From: Macrotrachela quadricornifera | Lineage: Eukaryota > Rotifera > Eurotatoria > Philodinida > Philodinidae | Direction: 5' to 3' | Assembly (NCBI GenBank): GCA_022393335.1 | Contig: JAJEKB010020796.1 | Location: forward strand, 148,739 to 212,738 | Length of the DNA: 64,000 bases | In this document: positions 47,907-59,105 of the stretch, piece after piece | How the letters are laid out: every line of letters begins with the position of its first letter | Position numbering within the stretch: position 1 is the first letter of the stretch | The notes under the pieces: model-generated | The model's input: the letters and a program-made list of their open reading frames with translations, nothing else | Databases searched by the model: none | What the model was told of the DNA's origin: nothing | Program-made: the position numbers and the translations under genes

Positions 47907-49363
47907 ATGTCATTATCTTGGATAATGTTTATTTTTTTAACATTAATATTGTTTTTTCATTATTGTTTATCTAGTGAAAAATCTTATAGTAATATTGAAC
48001 CATGTGATATTGAACGGTGTCGTTTACCATATTGTTATTGTTCTAATCAAACAATTCCAGGTGGATTAAATGTACGAAATACTCCACAATTTATTGCAAT
48101 AACTATAAATGGACCAATAGAAGAAAAAATATATGAATTAATAAAAGATTTATTTTTTTCAAAAAAATTTTTTAATCCAGATGGTTTGTTTATTTTAATA
48201 AATAAAACAGATTTTGTATTTCTTTTATCTTTTTTTTTTGAAGGATGTCCTATTAGTGGTACTATCTTTGTTAAAAGTCATATTGAAACAGATTATTGTT
48301 TACTTCGAAAAATTTTAAAATATGGAAATATTGAATTGAGTATAACATCGAATTCTAGCGAGTAAAATTTTTAATTTTTTTTTTTTATGTAATAAAAAGA
48401 AATATTTTAAATAGATGTCCAACTGTTGATTGTCGTGTTAAAGAAAAAAATGATAAAAGTCCATATGTATCATGGCGTGCATATCGTTTTTATAATGAAA
48501 CAATTGATTATCGTCGTACAATTGCAAAATTAACTGGTCTTCATACATCATCTATTATTGGCTATCGTTCCCCTAATTATGAAATTAATAATAAACAACT
48601 TCATTGGCATATTTTACGTGAACATAAATTTTTGTATGATTCAACATTAATAACACGAGAATGGGATGTACCTTATTTTAATCAACAGCAACCATCATCA
48701 TTAACATGGCCACATACAATGGATTTTGCAGCTACTTATGATTGTTCTCAAGGCTGTTATACACAATCATTTCCTGGTCTTTGGACTATACCAATTCATA
48801 TGTATAGAGATTTTGGAGGAAAAAATTGTACAACAATAGGTAGTAGCCATTGTCAAGTACCACGTACAACAGATAAATTTTTTCAATATCTTAAATATAA
48901 TCTTAATCAACATCTTTATTCGAATCATGCACCATTTGTAATGGCATTTGATAGTTATTGGTTAAATGAACCATATACAAAATGGAGAATTGAAGGTTTA
49001 AAATTATTTATTGAACATATATTACAACATCATTCAAACGATGTTTATTTTGTTCGAATGAGTGATATTATTAATTGGATGAAACAACCTGTTGGACTTG
49101 AAGAAATGAAACAAGGATATTTATCGAATATAGCAATAAGACCAATATGTAATAAAGAAATTGATGGTAATATTGATCAACAATGTATAAATGGAGAAGA
49201 AGAAAGTTCAACATTAAATACAACAACAAATCAAACATTATTATTAATATTTGATGCTGTTTCAGAACCATTATTTCGTTCAAGCATTGTTAAGTATTCA
49301 ACAATTGGATTTTTTATTTTTATTATTATTACTTTTATATATGATCGACTTTTTGTTACTTAA
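47907..49363 (+). CDS. Chitin-deacetylase-like (CE4) membrane protein, predicted inactive
   Basis: Two exons (47907-48361 and 48415-49363, 53-bp intron) encode 467 aa. An N-terminal hydrophobic segment (residues 5-22) is a signal peptide or anchor and the C-terminus ends in a second membrane helix (about 445-462), so the body is predicted outside the cell and tethered. The fold is that of metazoan chitin deacetylases. CPISGTIFVKSH, GYRSPNY, LYDSTLITREWDVPYF, WPHTMDF, SFPGLWTIP, SNHAPFVMAF and DVYFVRMSDIINWMKQP match the family in order. The metal and catalytic motifs are lost: TFDD reads TING, the HSxxH motif reads TSNSS, and the late catalytic His motif (usually FHSxW) is FDSYW. It could be a chitin-binding or structural pseudoenzyme. 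The frame is intact, so it is probably not a pseudogene. Confidence 0.85.
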
Positions 49364-49369
49364 AGTTCA

Positions 49370-49375
49370 AATAAA
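49370..49375 (+). terminator. Polyadenylation signal AATAAA
   Basis: A canonical AATAAA six bases after the deacetylase-like stop codon, implying a very short 3' UTR. Confidence 0.5.
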
Positions 49376-50298
49376 ATATATTTATAAAAACGAAATCAAA
49401 TAACTATTTTAAATTCTATTCTGTATAATTTAGTAGATTAGAAAAAAACTATTTCGATTTTGACTAGAGAATATTTGAGTAAGTATATGAGACTTAAAAG
49501 AGAATAACGATAAATAACATCAGAAAATAACGTCGATTTTCTGTAAGAAATTTGACAGAAATAATATCGACTCTCTGCAAAAAAATGTGACAAACAGTCT
49601 GAAGTTTTGGGAAGGAAAAGCTCCACCCTAATCAAGAACCCTGATCAAGGTTGAAGAAAGATGGCCAAAAAAATTTCATCCGTCAACATTTGTCATAATT
49701 TGAAATGAAATGATGAAGATGTGCCCATATAGACGACATATATATATCTGACAATCTATATAAATTATGTTAACTAACTTCACATCTTCTGGTTCTTTCT
49801 ACGTGTTTTTATCAAAGCTAATAACTGAAATAGAGAAACCAGTTTTTGTTTATTAAATAAAACTCATCATAATATCATAAAAGAATCTTTTTTCGAAACA
49901 TTATTATGAATCTTAATAAAAAAAATTTATTTTCTCAATGATAGATAAAACAATACACGATGAAGTAAAACCAATTTATCATAATACAACATGAATAATC
50001 TCTTAATCTATTTCATTAATTGGTAAATTATTTATCAAGTCAGAATCATGTTGTCAACAAAAAACTGTATTGTTATGAATGCCGATATATACAAATATCT
50101 GACTCAAAACAATGTTTAGACGTTAAATATAGAATAGAAAATCAAGAACAACTTAAGACGTAACAGAGATATCGAGTTATATTTTAGTAAAGTAACTTTT
50201 AAGTTAAATTATTGAATAAATACTTTTTTTAGCAACAATTAAATAAGTTATTTTTTTATTTAAATAAAAGAAAACAAAAAAAACAATTTAAAAATATT
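49376..50298. other. Convergent intergenic region
   Basis: 0.9 kb between the 3' ends of the deacetylase-like gene and TRIP4. It is A+T-rich, with no gene or repeat that I can support. Confidence 0.45.
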
Positions 50299-52134
50299 TT
50301 ATTGTATTCTTCGTAAAAGAATTTTTTTTGCTGCTTGATGTGCATGATTTTCCATTTTATCTAAATATTAATATAGATGATAAATAAATAAAAATAAAAT
50401 AAATCTACTAACAAATTTTATGTTGTCCTCGCATCGGTAATTTAAAAAAGAGTTCTTGTGGATTTTCACATATAAAAACATAATCACTATCAGATTCACC
50501 ATCTGGGTATTGTTCAAGATACGTATCACGATCTAAACAATCAATAACATCAACACATCCAAGTAAAACTGATGTAGGATATTCAGTAGGAAAATCAATA
50601 TTATCATCATCTAAATAAATAGAAATAGAAAATATTAAAAAAAATGTCATTTTTTATTTATTTAGTACCATTAGTTCTTGTTTTATAAAATTCTTCCATT
50701 TTAGAAACAACTTCTTGATCTGGTTCTTTCGCTGCTGCATGTATCCATAAACGTCCACGATGTGAACTATACCAAGATCGACCTTCATGCCTAAAACACG
50801 AAAAAAAAGGAATATATATAAAATAAAAACTTGATTTTAATTCAATATATTTACATTTTAATTCCACGAATCAATAATGAAGCCCATGGTTGATGCATAG
50901 AAAGACACATTCCATCATCAGTCATTTGCATTAATTCTTTATCTTGAATACGTAAACGTTCTCGATCTCTATCTTCAATTGTCATTTGAGATAAAGTTGT
51001 CATTGAAGGTTGAACATTATTTTTCAATTCTACCCACTAAAATTTTACATATTTCTTCGAATTTATTATAAACATCAAACAAACCTGAGGAGCTGACATA
51101 GTTTCAGGTAGATTATGATTTACTAAATCACCATCATCATCATCCCAATTAAGAAATTGTTCTTGTTGTAAACGATCACTTTCTAATTCATATTGATCAT
51201 TATCATGAACAGCTCGTGCTTCATTATGACTAAATTTATATATCAAATATAAACGTATTGTGGGAAATTATTTATTAGATTACAGTCGGTATATATGAAG
51301 TATAAATCAAGAAATAGTTTATTCATTTTTTTTTTAGTTTTAAGTATATACTTACAATCGATCATTAGGCTTTCCTTCATCATTATAAACTCGTCTACCA
51401 GCAAAATCAATAGTAATCTTTTGATTTTTTGTTCTTTTTTGTTCATCCATTTGAGCTTGAAGTTTTTTCAATTTCATTCGTTGTTGCTTACTAAGCCATT
51501 GATTATTACTATCATAATAATCTGAAGCATCATCAATAACTTGAGTTCTTTGTGCACTAAAATTTAATTTTAAAATGAATGAAATTTGCATTAAAAAAAT
51601 TCTTAAAAATAAAACCTTGTTCGATCATATTCAATAAGTCTATCTTTAAATGCTACAGCTTGTGCAATATCATTCAATGAAGTTTGTGATGATTGTGCAT
51701 TTATATTTGATATATTTTGTGATTCATGTTCACGAAATTGTCGTGATAATAATTGTTGTTCAAATTGTTTTCCACCTTGTGTACCGGATCGAATTAATTC
51801 TGTTTCATCACGAGTACAAACCTAAACAAAACGAAAAAATGTATATATTTTTTTTATATTTTAAAAATTTATTTTATACTTACTAAATTACCACAGAAAA
51901 AACATGGACCAGATCCTTCTTGTTCACATACAATTCGACCACATTTTAGACAATTACCAATTAGTTTATGTTTTGATGCTTGACATTCACATGAATTACG
52001 ACCTATGATAAATTTCAATTGTAAATTTTAATGTGAATATTATTCATACCAGGTAATCGAACAGTCATTCGTTCTTTGCCTTCATTACTAAATACATTAA
52101 TATATTTAGATTTTTTCTTTTGTGCTGTAGGCAT
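50299..52134 (-). CDS. TRIP4: Activating signal cointegrator 1 (TRIP4/ASC-1), N-terminally short
   Basis: Subunit of the ASC-1 complex, which acts in transcription coactivation and, with ASCC3, in ribosome and alkylation-damage quality control. The ATG is at 52134 (MPTAQKKKSKYINV) and the stop at 50299-50301. The zf-C2HC5 zinc finger follows at once (CECQASKHK, GNCLKCGRIVCEQEGSG, PCFFCGNLVC, 51.9-52.0 kb). Next come a charged helical region (QRMKLKKLQAQMDEQK) and the C-terminal ASCH domain (HQPWASLLIRGIK, HEGRSWYSSHRGRLWIHA, LLGCVDVIDCL, FICENPQEL). The vertebrate protein has about 150 residues before the zinc finger that contact the helicase; I find none in frame upstream within 0.76 kb. The length is about 430 aa over several exons with short introns. 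Confidence 0.92.
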
Positions 52135-52898
52135 GATTTTAAGAATCTAAAAATTGAAAAATTAGACATGTATATTCAACTAAGATTAGTTTCATTAAAA
52201 ATGTGTGAATAGAGTTGGATATACTAGTTAAGAAAAGACTATTTTCCAATAATAATGATTTTCTATACAGTCGCATCAGGTATTATCAAAATCGAAGAAA
52301 AAATTCGACAATTTTGACAAGTCCTCTATAGATTTGAATTCTTCGATTCTGAAAACGTTTGATCGCACTTTATATGAAAATCGATACCTTGACAAAAATA
52401 TTAAACTTAACTCATAGATTTTCCATTACTTCTAACATGACAATGTAGTTATAACTAAATATTCTTTAATAAAAAATAATGAAGTTTTACAATTGTCCAT
52501 TCACTTTTAAGCCGAGTCTGTGTGTATTATGTAAGTTCGTCCTAACGAGCTATAGATATTCTGAAGAAGAATTTAGATTACCATGTTTTTGCTACCCACA
52601 ATAATGCGGTTCGTCTACAATAAAAGGATGATTTTATATTGCTCGCATAAATTGGCTAGATCCGACATCCTTATTTTGAAATATATCCTTAAAATTTAGA
52701 TGATGCACACAGACCCGACTCAAAAGTGATTGATCCATTGGGAAACTTTTCTAACAGAATACTTCATATTTTCTTCAAAAAAAAGAAAGAAAACAGACAA
52801 GATCAAATGTATGCTATGATCTAAATATCTTCTATTCAAAAACAAAATGAGAATGAAGATACAAATACATATAACAAAATAGATTTCTAAAAACTAGA
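52135..52898. other. Intergenic region TRIP4 / TIMM13
   Basis: 0.76 kb on the 5' side of TRIP4. No exon encoding the missing TRIP4 N-terminus is recognisable, and no other feature is supported. Confidence 0.4.
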
Positions 52899-53280
52899 TT
52901 AAAATCGATTTTGTTCACGTTTAATTCTTTCTGCATAAGTTCGTGAAACAATATTCCATGCATCCATATAACGATCAGAACATTGTGTTATACATTTCTA
53001 ATAAATAAATAAATAATAATTCTAAAAATCAAAAAATTATATTCAAATATTCATACCTGTTCTGAACTAGATAAAGAACTTCCAGGTTTTTGAATACAAG
53101 CTTTAAAACATTTATCAGATAGTTTCTTAAATATAAATTCAAATAAAATATTAATCATTTTTATTAGAAAATTTTTACTTGAAGAAGTTCCTGAGCATTT
53201 TGAATAGCTAACTGTTGTTGTACTGATGACATTATTTGTTGACGTTGATTACTATCAAGTTTTTGTGTATCAACACTCAT
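52899..53280 (-). CDS. TIMM13: Mitochondrial import chaperone Tim13
   Basis: Small TIM chaperone of the intermembrane space, normally a hexamer with Tim8 that guards hydrophobic precursors on the way to the inner membrane. Three exons (53179-53280, 53057-53125, 52899-52997) join exactly in frame to 89 aa. The twin CX3C signature is present: CFKAC and CITQC, 15 residues apart. [19 protein letters not shown] and [23 protein letters not shown] are typical of Tim13 rather than Tim8, 9 or 10. The length is normal for the family. The stop of UVRAG lies 181 bp upstream on the same strand. Confidence 0.95.
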
Positions 53281-53461
53281 CTTTTTGTTTTTTTTTTTGA
53301 ATATCTTAAATAAATAAAAATTACATTTATCTGTTCATTAATTAAAAATTATAATACTAAATAAAATAAAAGAAAAAAAAAAAGCAAGCAAAACATTAAA
53401 ATATTGTTCATTCAAATGGAAAACAAATATCACATTCTTTTTTTTTTTTGCTAATTAAAAA

Positions 53462-56400
53462 TTAATTTTGTATTTGGTGTGAAATCTGCATAACTAATCG
53501 AGGTTTTATTGTATTTAATTGTGTAATTAAATCTATATCTTCATTTTGATCATAATCATTAGATGATACTGATGAGCAAGACGATAAAAATAATGAATTC
53601 CGTTTATTAACAATTAATTGTTCATCAAGATGATTAACTGATTTTATTATTTGTTGTCTAAATAAAAAAAAAACTAATATAAATTTTGTTTTCCTTTCAT
53701 TTATTATAAGAAGAAAATTTAAAGCAAAATATTATAGTTAGTTCGAAAACAAACTTACAAATAAACTCAAATCATTTTGATAACTGTATGAATTAATGAA
53801 CTCAATTGAATATGTCAAAAATAAAGATATATAAAGTAACTTACTGATAATTATTATTTGATTTGATAAAATATTGTTCTAATAATTTTTTTAAATTTTC
53901 TAATGTATTTCGAAAATCTGTATTACGATCACTTATTCGACAGTGATACATAATCTAGAATCATTAAGAGAATATTTTGTTTAGAAATAAGAAAAGAAAA
54001 AAACATATTTACTTGACCAATATTTCGATTGAGTAAATAAAGACCATATCGAAAAGCACTGAGATTTGATGTTGGATAAAGAGGATATCTAAGATTAGAA
54101 ATATTCTTTCTTTCAATAACATAAAGGCTATGTTAGGATGTGTCAATATTTATAAAAGAATTTTTTAGATTTTATTTTAAAATAGCTAAAGAGTCGTACG
54201 AATATTGTTTAAAAAAATGTACAGATAAATGATTATAATTGTCAGGAAAATTAGTCAGTTTGAATTTTCTAATTAGTACTACTTATGATTACAATTTAAT
54301 GACTTGTGTTGAGAATAGAGCGACTTATTTTCTTCTTCCAAATTAATAAAAGTAAAGCAGGTATTTCTAAAGAAATATAACATAACCCAAGACTCCGAAG
54401 CATTTCTATATATTGGACATAATAGGAAAAGTTTATGCAAGCTTATTTCAAACTGAGCATTAACTTAATATATCATGGGGAGTTTTAATACGAACAGCTA
54501 AAGAGAATCTCTATTTTTTTCCATAGTACATAGTAGTTTTACCAAAGTTAAATGACGGTTGAAAAAAGACATCAGTTATACAGTATATTGAACGTATTAA
54601 ACGTTTTGGAAAAATAACAGCAAAAGAATTTCAGAAAATCTTTGAAAAACCACACTAGCGTTTTGACAACTGTCATAGAAATCTACTGATTTGTTTACAC
54701 ATTCGGAATCAACATCAAAAACTGTATCGATCCATATATTTTTCTAGACTTTCAACGAAATTTTTTTTTTACTGAAAATTGACCTTAAGTCACTCTCAGG
54801 GTCATATCAATAAATAAATTCAGTCCAACAATAACAACGAACGAATTTTTTCGCAAAATTATAATTAGTCGTACTATTTAGATTAAAACTTTGAATAGAT
54901 TTATTTCTTAATATAAAATTTAAATAAATTATCTTTCTTACTCGCTTGTTTCTAAACTATAATCATATATTTTAATTGCTGATACTCCATGATAATTAAT
55001 AGGATATTTTAATGGTAAGTGAATAAATTGTGAAAAAATAAGAATAAAATGTGAACAATATCCAAGAGCTGCTGATATTTCATGATCATGTTCTCGACCT
55101 AAATTTATATATGTATATATAGATAATAATATCATTTAAATAAATAAATAAATAACAAACTTGATCCTGATTGATAAATTTTATCATCTGCTGCTGGTAG
55201 TTTTATATTAGCTATAGAATATTCATTTTGATTATTGCAATTAATAGGATAAATATATTGATATATTTCACTGATAATTTCTCTTTGTCGATAAGTAATT
55301 ATTTCTGTTAAATTACGAAGAACAGATCTTTAAAAAAATAAATAATAAAAATAAAATAAAATAAATTAATTATTGAGATTTATATATATCGATATACTTT
55401 GATTTATTTATGTAATTATTACATGAAATAATAGCATTTTCTTGAATAGATAATTCAGATAAATTATTATGTAATTGATTTCCTTAAAAAAAAACAAAAT
55501 AAAATTATGATAAAGATACTTTTATTTTTATTTTTGAATTCACTTCTTCCTTCAATTAATTTTTGTTTTTGTTGATGAATAATTAAACGTTGTTGATATA
55601 AATATGTTTGAAAATGTAAATATTGTTTAATATTTTCAATATATAATTGACGTGAATCACGTTCTTTTATCTATTTATTCAAAAAAAAACAAACAAAATT
55701 AATTCTTTTATTTAAATATAAAAAATAAAAGAAATATAATTTTCATACTTTTAATATATAATCTTTATTTGCATTAAAATATGTTTCTAATCGTTCAAGA
55801 TATATGGTTGATGTTTCTTGTTCACTACGAATTGCATGAATAATATTATTCATACTAAATTAAAAGATTTATTAAATATAAATTTAATAAATTTTTATTC
55901 AAACTAACCGTATTATACTTAATTTATTGTATGATTTTGTAGCATTATGTCTTCTTGTGTCAATAGATAGAATTTCTTCACTATGTAATTGAGTACCATT
56001 ATCACTAAATCGATAACCAAACATTTCAATCCAAAGACTATTATTATCTTTATTTTCCTTAAATAAAAATTTAGAAAAAAATTTGTTATTTAAAATATGT
56101 AAAATATTCTTTTACTTGTTCATAGGGAAGAAGAGAATTATCAAGATGAATATCATATTCAAGACATAATTGACAATGATTTGAAGATGTTATCCATACA
56201 CGCATTAGGAATTCTAAAAATATTTTATATCAATAAAATACATAAATTAATATTATTTTCGTTATTCTTTCTAGATTCTTGTATTTTAATAAGAATAGAA
56301 ATAATTATATCGAATTTATGATTCAATTTACCTTGTAAACATTGCACATTTGGTGGAAATTCTAAATAAGACCATTCTGGATTCTAAAATTTCAAAAATC

Positions 56401-56729
56401 ATTTTAAATAAATTTTCTTTATTAATCTTACACGTTGATTCTCGATAGGTTCACTTGTATAAAAAGCTATATATATGAATTATATTTTCTTTATTGAATA
56501 AATAAGAATTCTTTTTCTTACCAACAGTTTTTTCATTTCGATGTAAGGTAAAATGAACAGTAAAATTAAATTCATTTACAGTTAAATTATGAAAACCTAA
56601 AGCACTAATACGTCGTAATCGTTTCTATAGTAAATAAATATTAATATTAATATATATATTAATATTATAACTCACTTTAAGATATGGTACAGAACTTAAA
56701 GGACTCTTTTTTGCTCCAGACAATGGCAT
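53462..56729 (-). CDS. UVRAG: UVRAG (Vps38-like) subunit of the class III PI3-kinase complex
   Basis: Partner of Beclin-1, VPS34 and VPS15 in complex II, which makes PI3P on endosomes and supports autophagosome and endosome maturation. A protein of about 500 aa is spread over about 14 exons. A C2-like N-terminal domain (about residues 18-135, with LRRISALGFHNLTV and NPEWSYLEFP) is followed by a coiled coil (about 190-300, Gln/Glu/Lys-rich). A C-terminal domain follows with TYRQREIISEIYQYIYPI, ALGYCSHFILIF, LPLKYPI, YPLYP and FRYGLYLLNRNI. These last blocks are the strongest match to UVRAG. Only about 65 residues follow them, whereas the vertebrate protein has a long disordered tail of some 250. 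One intron (about 54.09-54.93 kb) is large and shows nothing else. Confidence 0.9.
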
Positions 56730-56860
56730 TATAAATCGTCATCAAAAATAAAACGAATAATCTTTAAAAAATAAAAAGATTGATTTATATATATGTTTAT
56801 ATATTGTATCAAAAAAGCGGCCCGAAAATAATTTTTTTAAAAAGAAAAATAAAAATTTAT

Positions 56861-58932
56861 TTAAGTATTTAATATTCCTCGACAACAAGTTTTGATTGCA
56901 TCTCTAAATCAATAAATAAATAAAATTAATCAATCAATATATAATAAAAAAAAAAAATCATTTACCGTGCAAATGGAATGTAACTAAGTGTATACCAGAG
57001 CTAAAATAAAATCATATTATATATTCAAATAATTTATTTATTCGACTCACTAAAGCAAGAAATTGAAGAATAATAAATAAAAGAACAAGACCAGCAATTT
57101 TAATCTAAAGTAAACAAATAAATAATATTGAATGTAACAAAATATTTGCATTATATATCAGCATAGATACAAAAATGAATGATGATTTTACAGCCATGAA
57201 TTAATTTATAAAATAAAAATGATTAAAAACATCGATTCTATATATATTTCTTATATCCTGTATCATTCAAATCTCGTTTTAGCCGACTATTACTATTTGA
57301 CAATATTGAGCCAATATTCTTCAAACGATTGACTGATTATGTTAATATACAATTTTTTGACAGCATGATAATTGCTTTAACATATCGCTACATACATTCA
57401 TGCGTTCACAAGAAAAAGAAAATCTTTCACTGATAAAATAACTAAGTCTGCACGCGATTTCCCAAAAGATCATCAAAGTCGTAAAAATGATGTTACTATG
57501 TGTCTGAACATTTAATGTCGAAGACAACTACTCAATAATTTTTAAACTCATTTACGTATGCATTTATGAAAACAATGAATTCTACCATATTTTCATAAAA
57601 ATAAATATATTTTTACGAATTCAATGCTCACAGAAGTTTTCTCAATCTCTGAATGATCCGTTTTTTCCTGGTGATATCACTATAGCTTATTGGTAAATTC
57701 TAAATCCTTATCGTTCTCTTGTTCTTATACAGGCTTTATAAATAAATGAAAAAACACAAAATATTGCATTCTAATAGCTGAAAACAATAGACTTTTGCTA
57801 CCTTTGAGATGAAATAACAATCTTGAGGGTGAAAAAGAAGTTTTTGCGAGTAAGTGACTGGAAAGAAATATTGAAACAAGAGCACACATCTCTGATATCA
57901 TATAGAAATCTTGACTGTTTCCCCTAAGAGAAATGAATATACAAAATTGTTTCGTCTTGCTATAGAAAAAAACCAATTGAGATTTCCTTATATATATTTT
58001 TAGATCTTTCAACAGCGTATCTCGTTCAAAAACAAACCAAATTTTTACGATTTATCTGCACTGAGATATTTGCAACGAATTTGAAACATTGCATAATAAT
58101 TCACTTCATTCTTTTCAACTTACAGCAATAGCTGATACAAGTGTCATTACAACGCATATCTATAAATAAAAAATTATACATTTTATAAAAGATATTTCAA
58201 TGTAAGTTTTACAATAAAAATAATGGTAGCAATAAGTCGAGATGGATCAAACATTTTCTTTAATTGATTGATTGGACCCATTAAAAAAAGTGTACTAAAA
58301 AAAAAACAAATAAACATCAAACTTATCACTTCGAAACTTACGATCCAACACCAGCAATAACTGCAAAAGTATAAAGAACAGCAAAACCAGAAATACTTCC
58401 ACTAACAAAATAGATTACAATTGCCTAGAATATTTCGAAAACTTTCCAATAAATTTAAAGTTATTAATCAATAACTTACACCAATTCCAAGTCCAACAGT
58501 AACAAGTAAACAAATACCAAAACCTTTTAAACGTGTATTCCATGATAAACCGGATATCTACCGAATGAAATACATATATAATCATATAAAATTTTTTTAA
58601 TCAATTTTATATTCATAGCTAAGCAATCAAAAAACAAATATTCGAGCATTTATAATTTTATATTATCTCACCTCCAATATAATAATTTCTTTATTAAAAA
58701 ACATTGTATTCTATCCATATTAATATTAGTAAACACACACAATACACACATATAATCAAAGAAGCAGAAGAAGAAAAATATTCTCAAACAAAATAAATAA
58801 ATAAATTTATTATCAATATCTAAAGAGGATACATAATTATTTTTTTATTTTATTTTTCTCACCCACCTGTGGTGTAATCGATACATCTTCAGTGGCAGCA
58901 TATCGTCCACTGATAGTAAATAAATGTTTCAT
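56861..58932 (-). CDS. SFT2-domain vesicle transport protein (SFT2D1/2-like)
   Basis: Small four-helix membrane protein of the Golgi/endosome system; yeast Sft2 assists fusion of endosome-derived vesicles with the Golgi. Nine short exons give about 171 aa. The start is at 58932 (MKHLFTISGRYAAT) and the stop at 56861-56863. Diagnostic blocks are GLSWNTRLKGFGICL, VLYTFAVIAGVGSTLFLMGP, QLKKMFDPSRLIATIIF, LQFLALLWYTLSYIPFARDA and a cysteine-containing tail, in family order and spacing. Human SFT2D2 is about 160 aa. SFT2D1 versus SFT2D2 is not decidable here. A 1-kb intron (about 57.11-58.12 kb) contains only unsupported short frames. The UVRAG start codon lies 131 bp downstream. Confidence 0.93.
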
Positions 58933-59105
58933 TCTATTCCTTTTTTTAAATATAAACAAGAACAAAAACAAACGAGAAAATCTAAAAGAAAATTATATTA
59001 AATTCCCATCTCCACATTAAAAATATAATCTATCACCAAAGAAATTTATAATAAATGATCGTACAAAAAAAAAGAAGAAGAATAAAAGCAGAAGTTTATT
59101 AAGTT

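Noticed and set aside
57342..58012. Short minus-strand frames at 57.3 and 57.7 kb
   Set aside because: They lie in the 1-kb intron of the SFT2D gene, whose exons on both sides join in frame.
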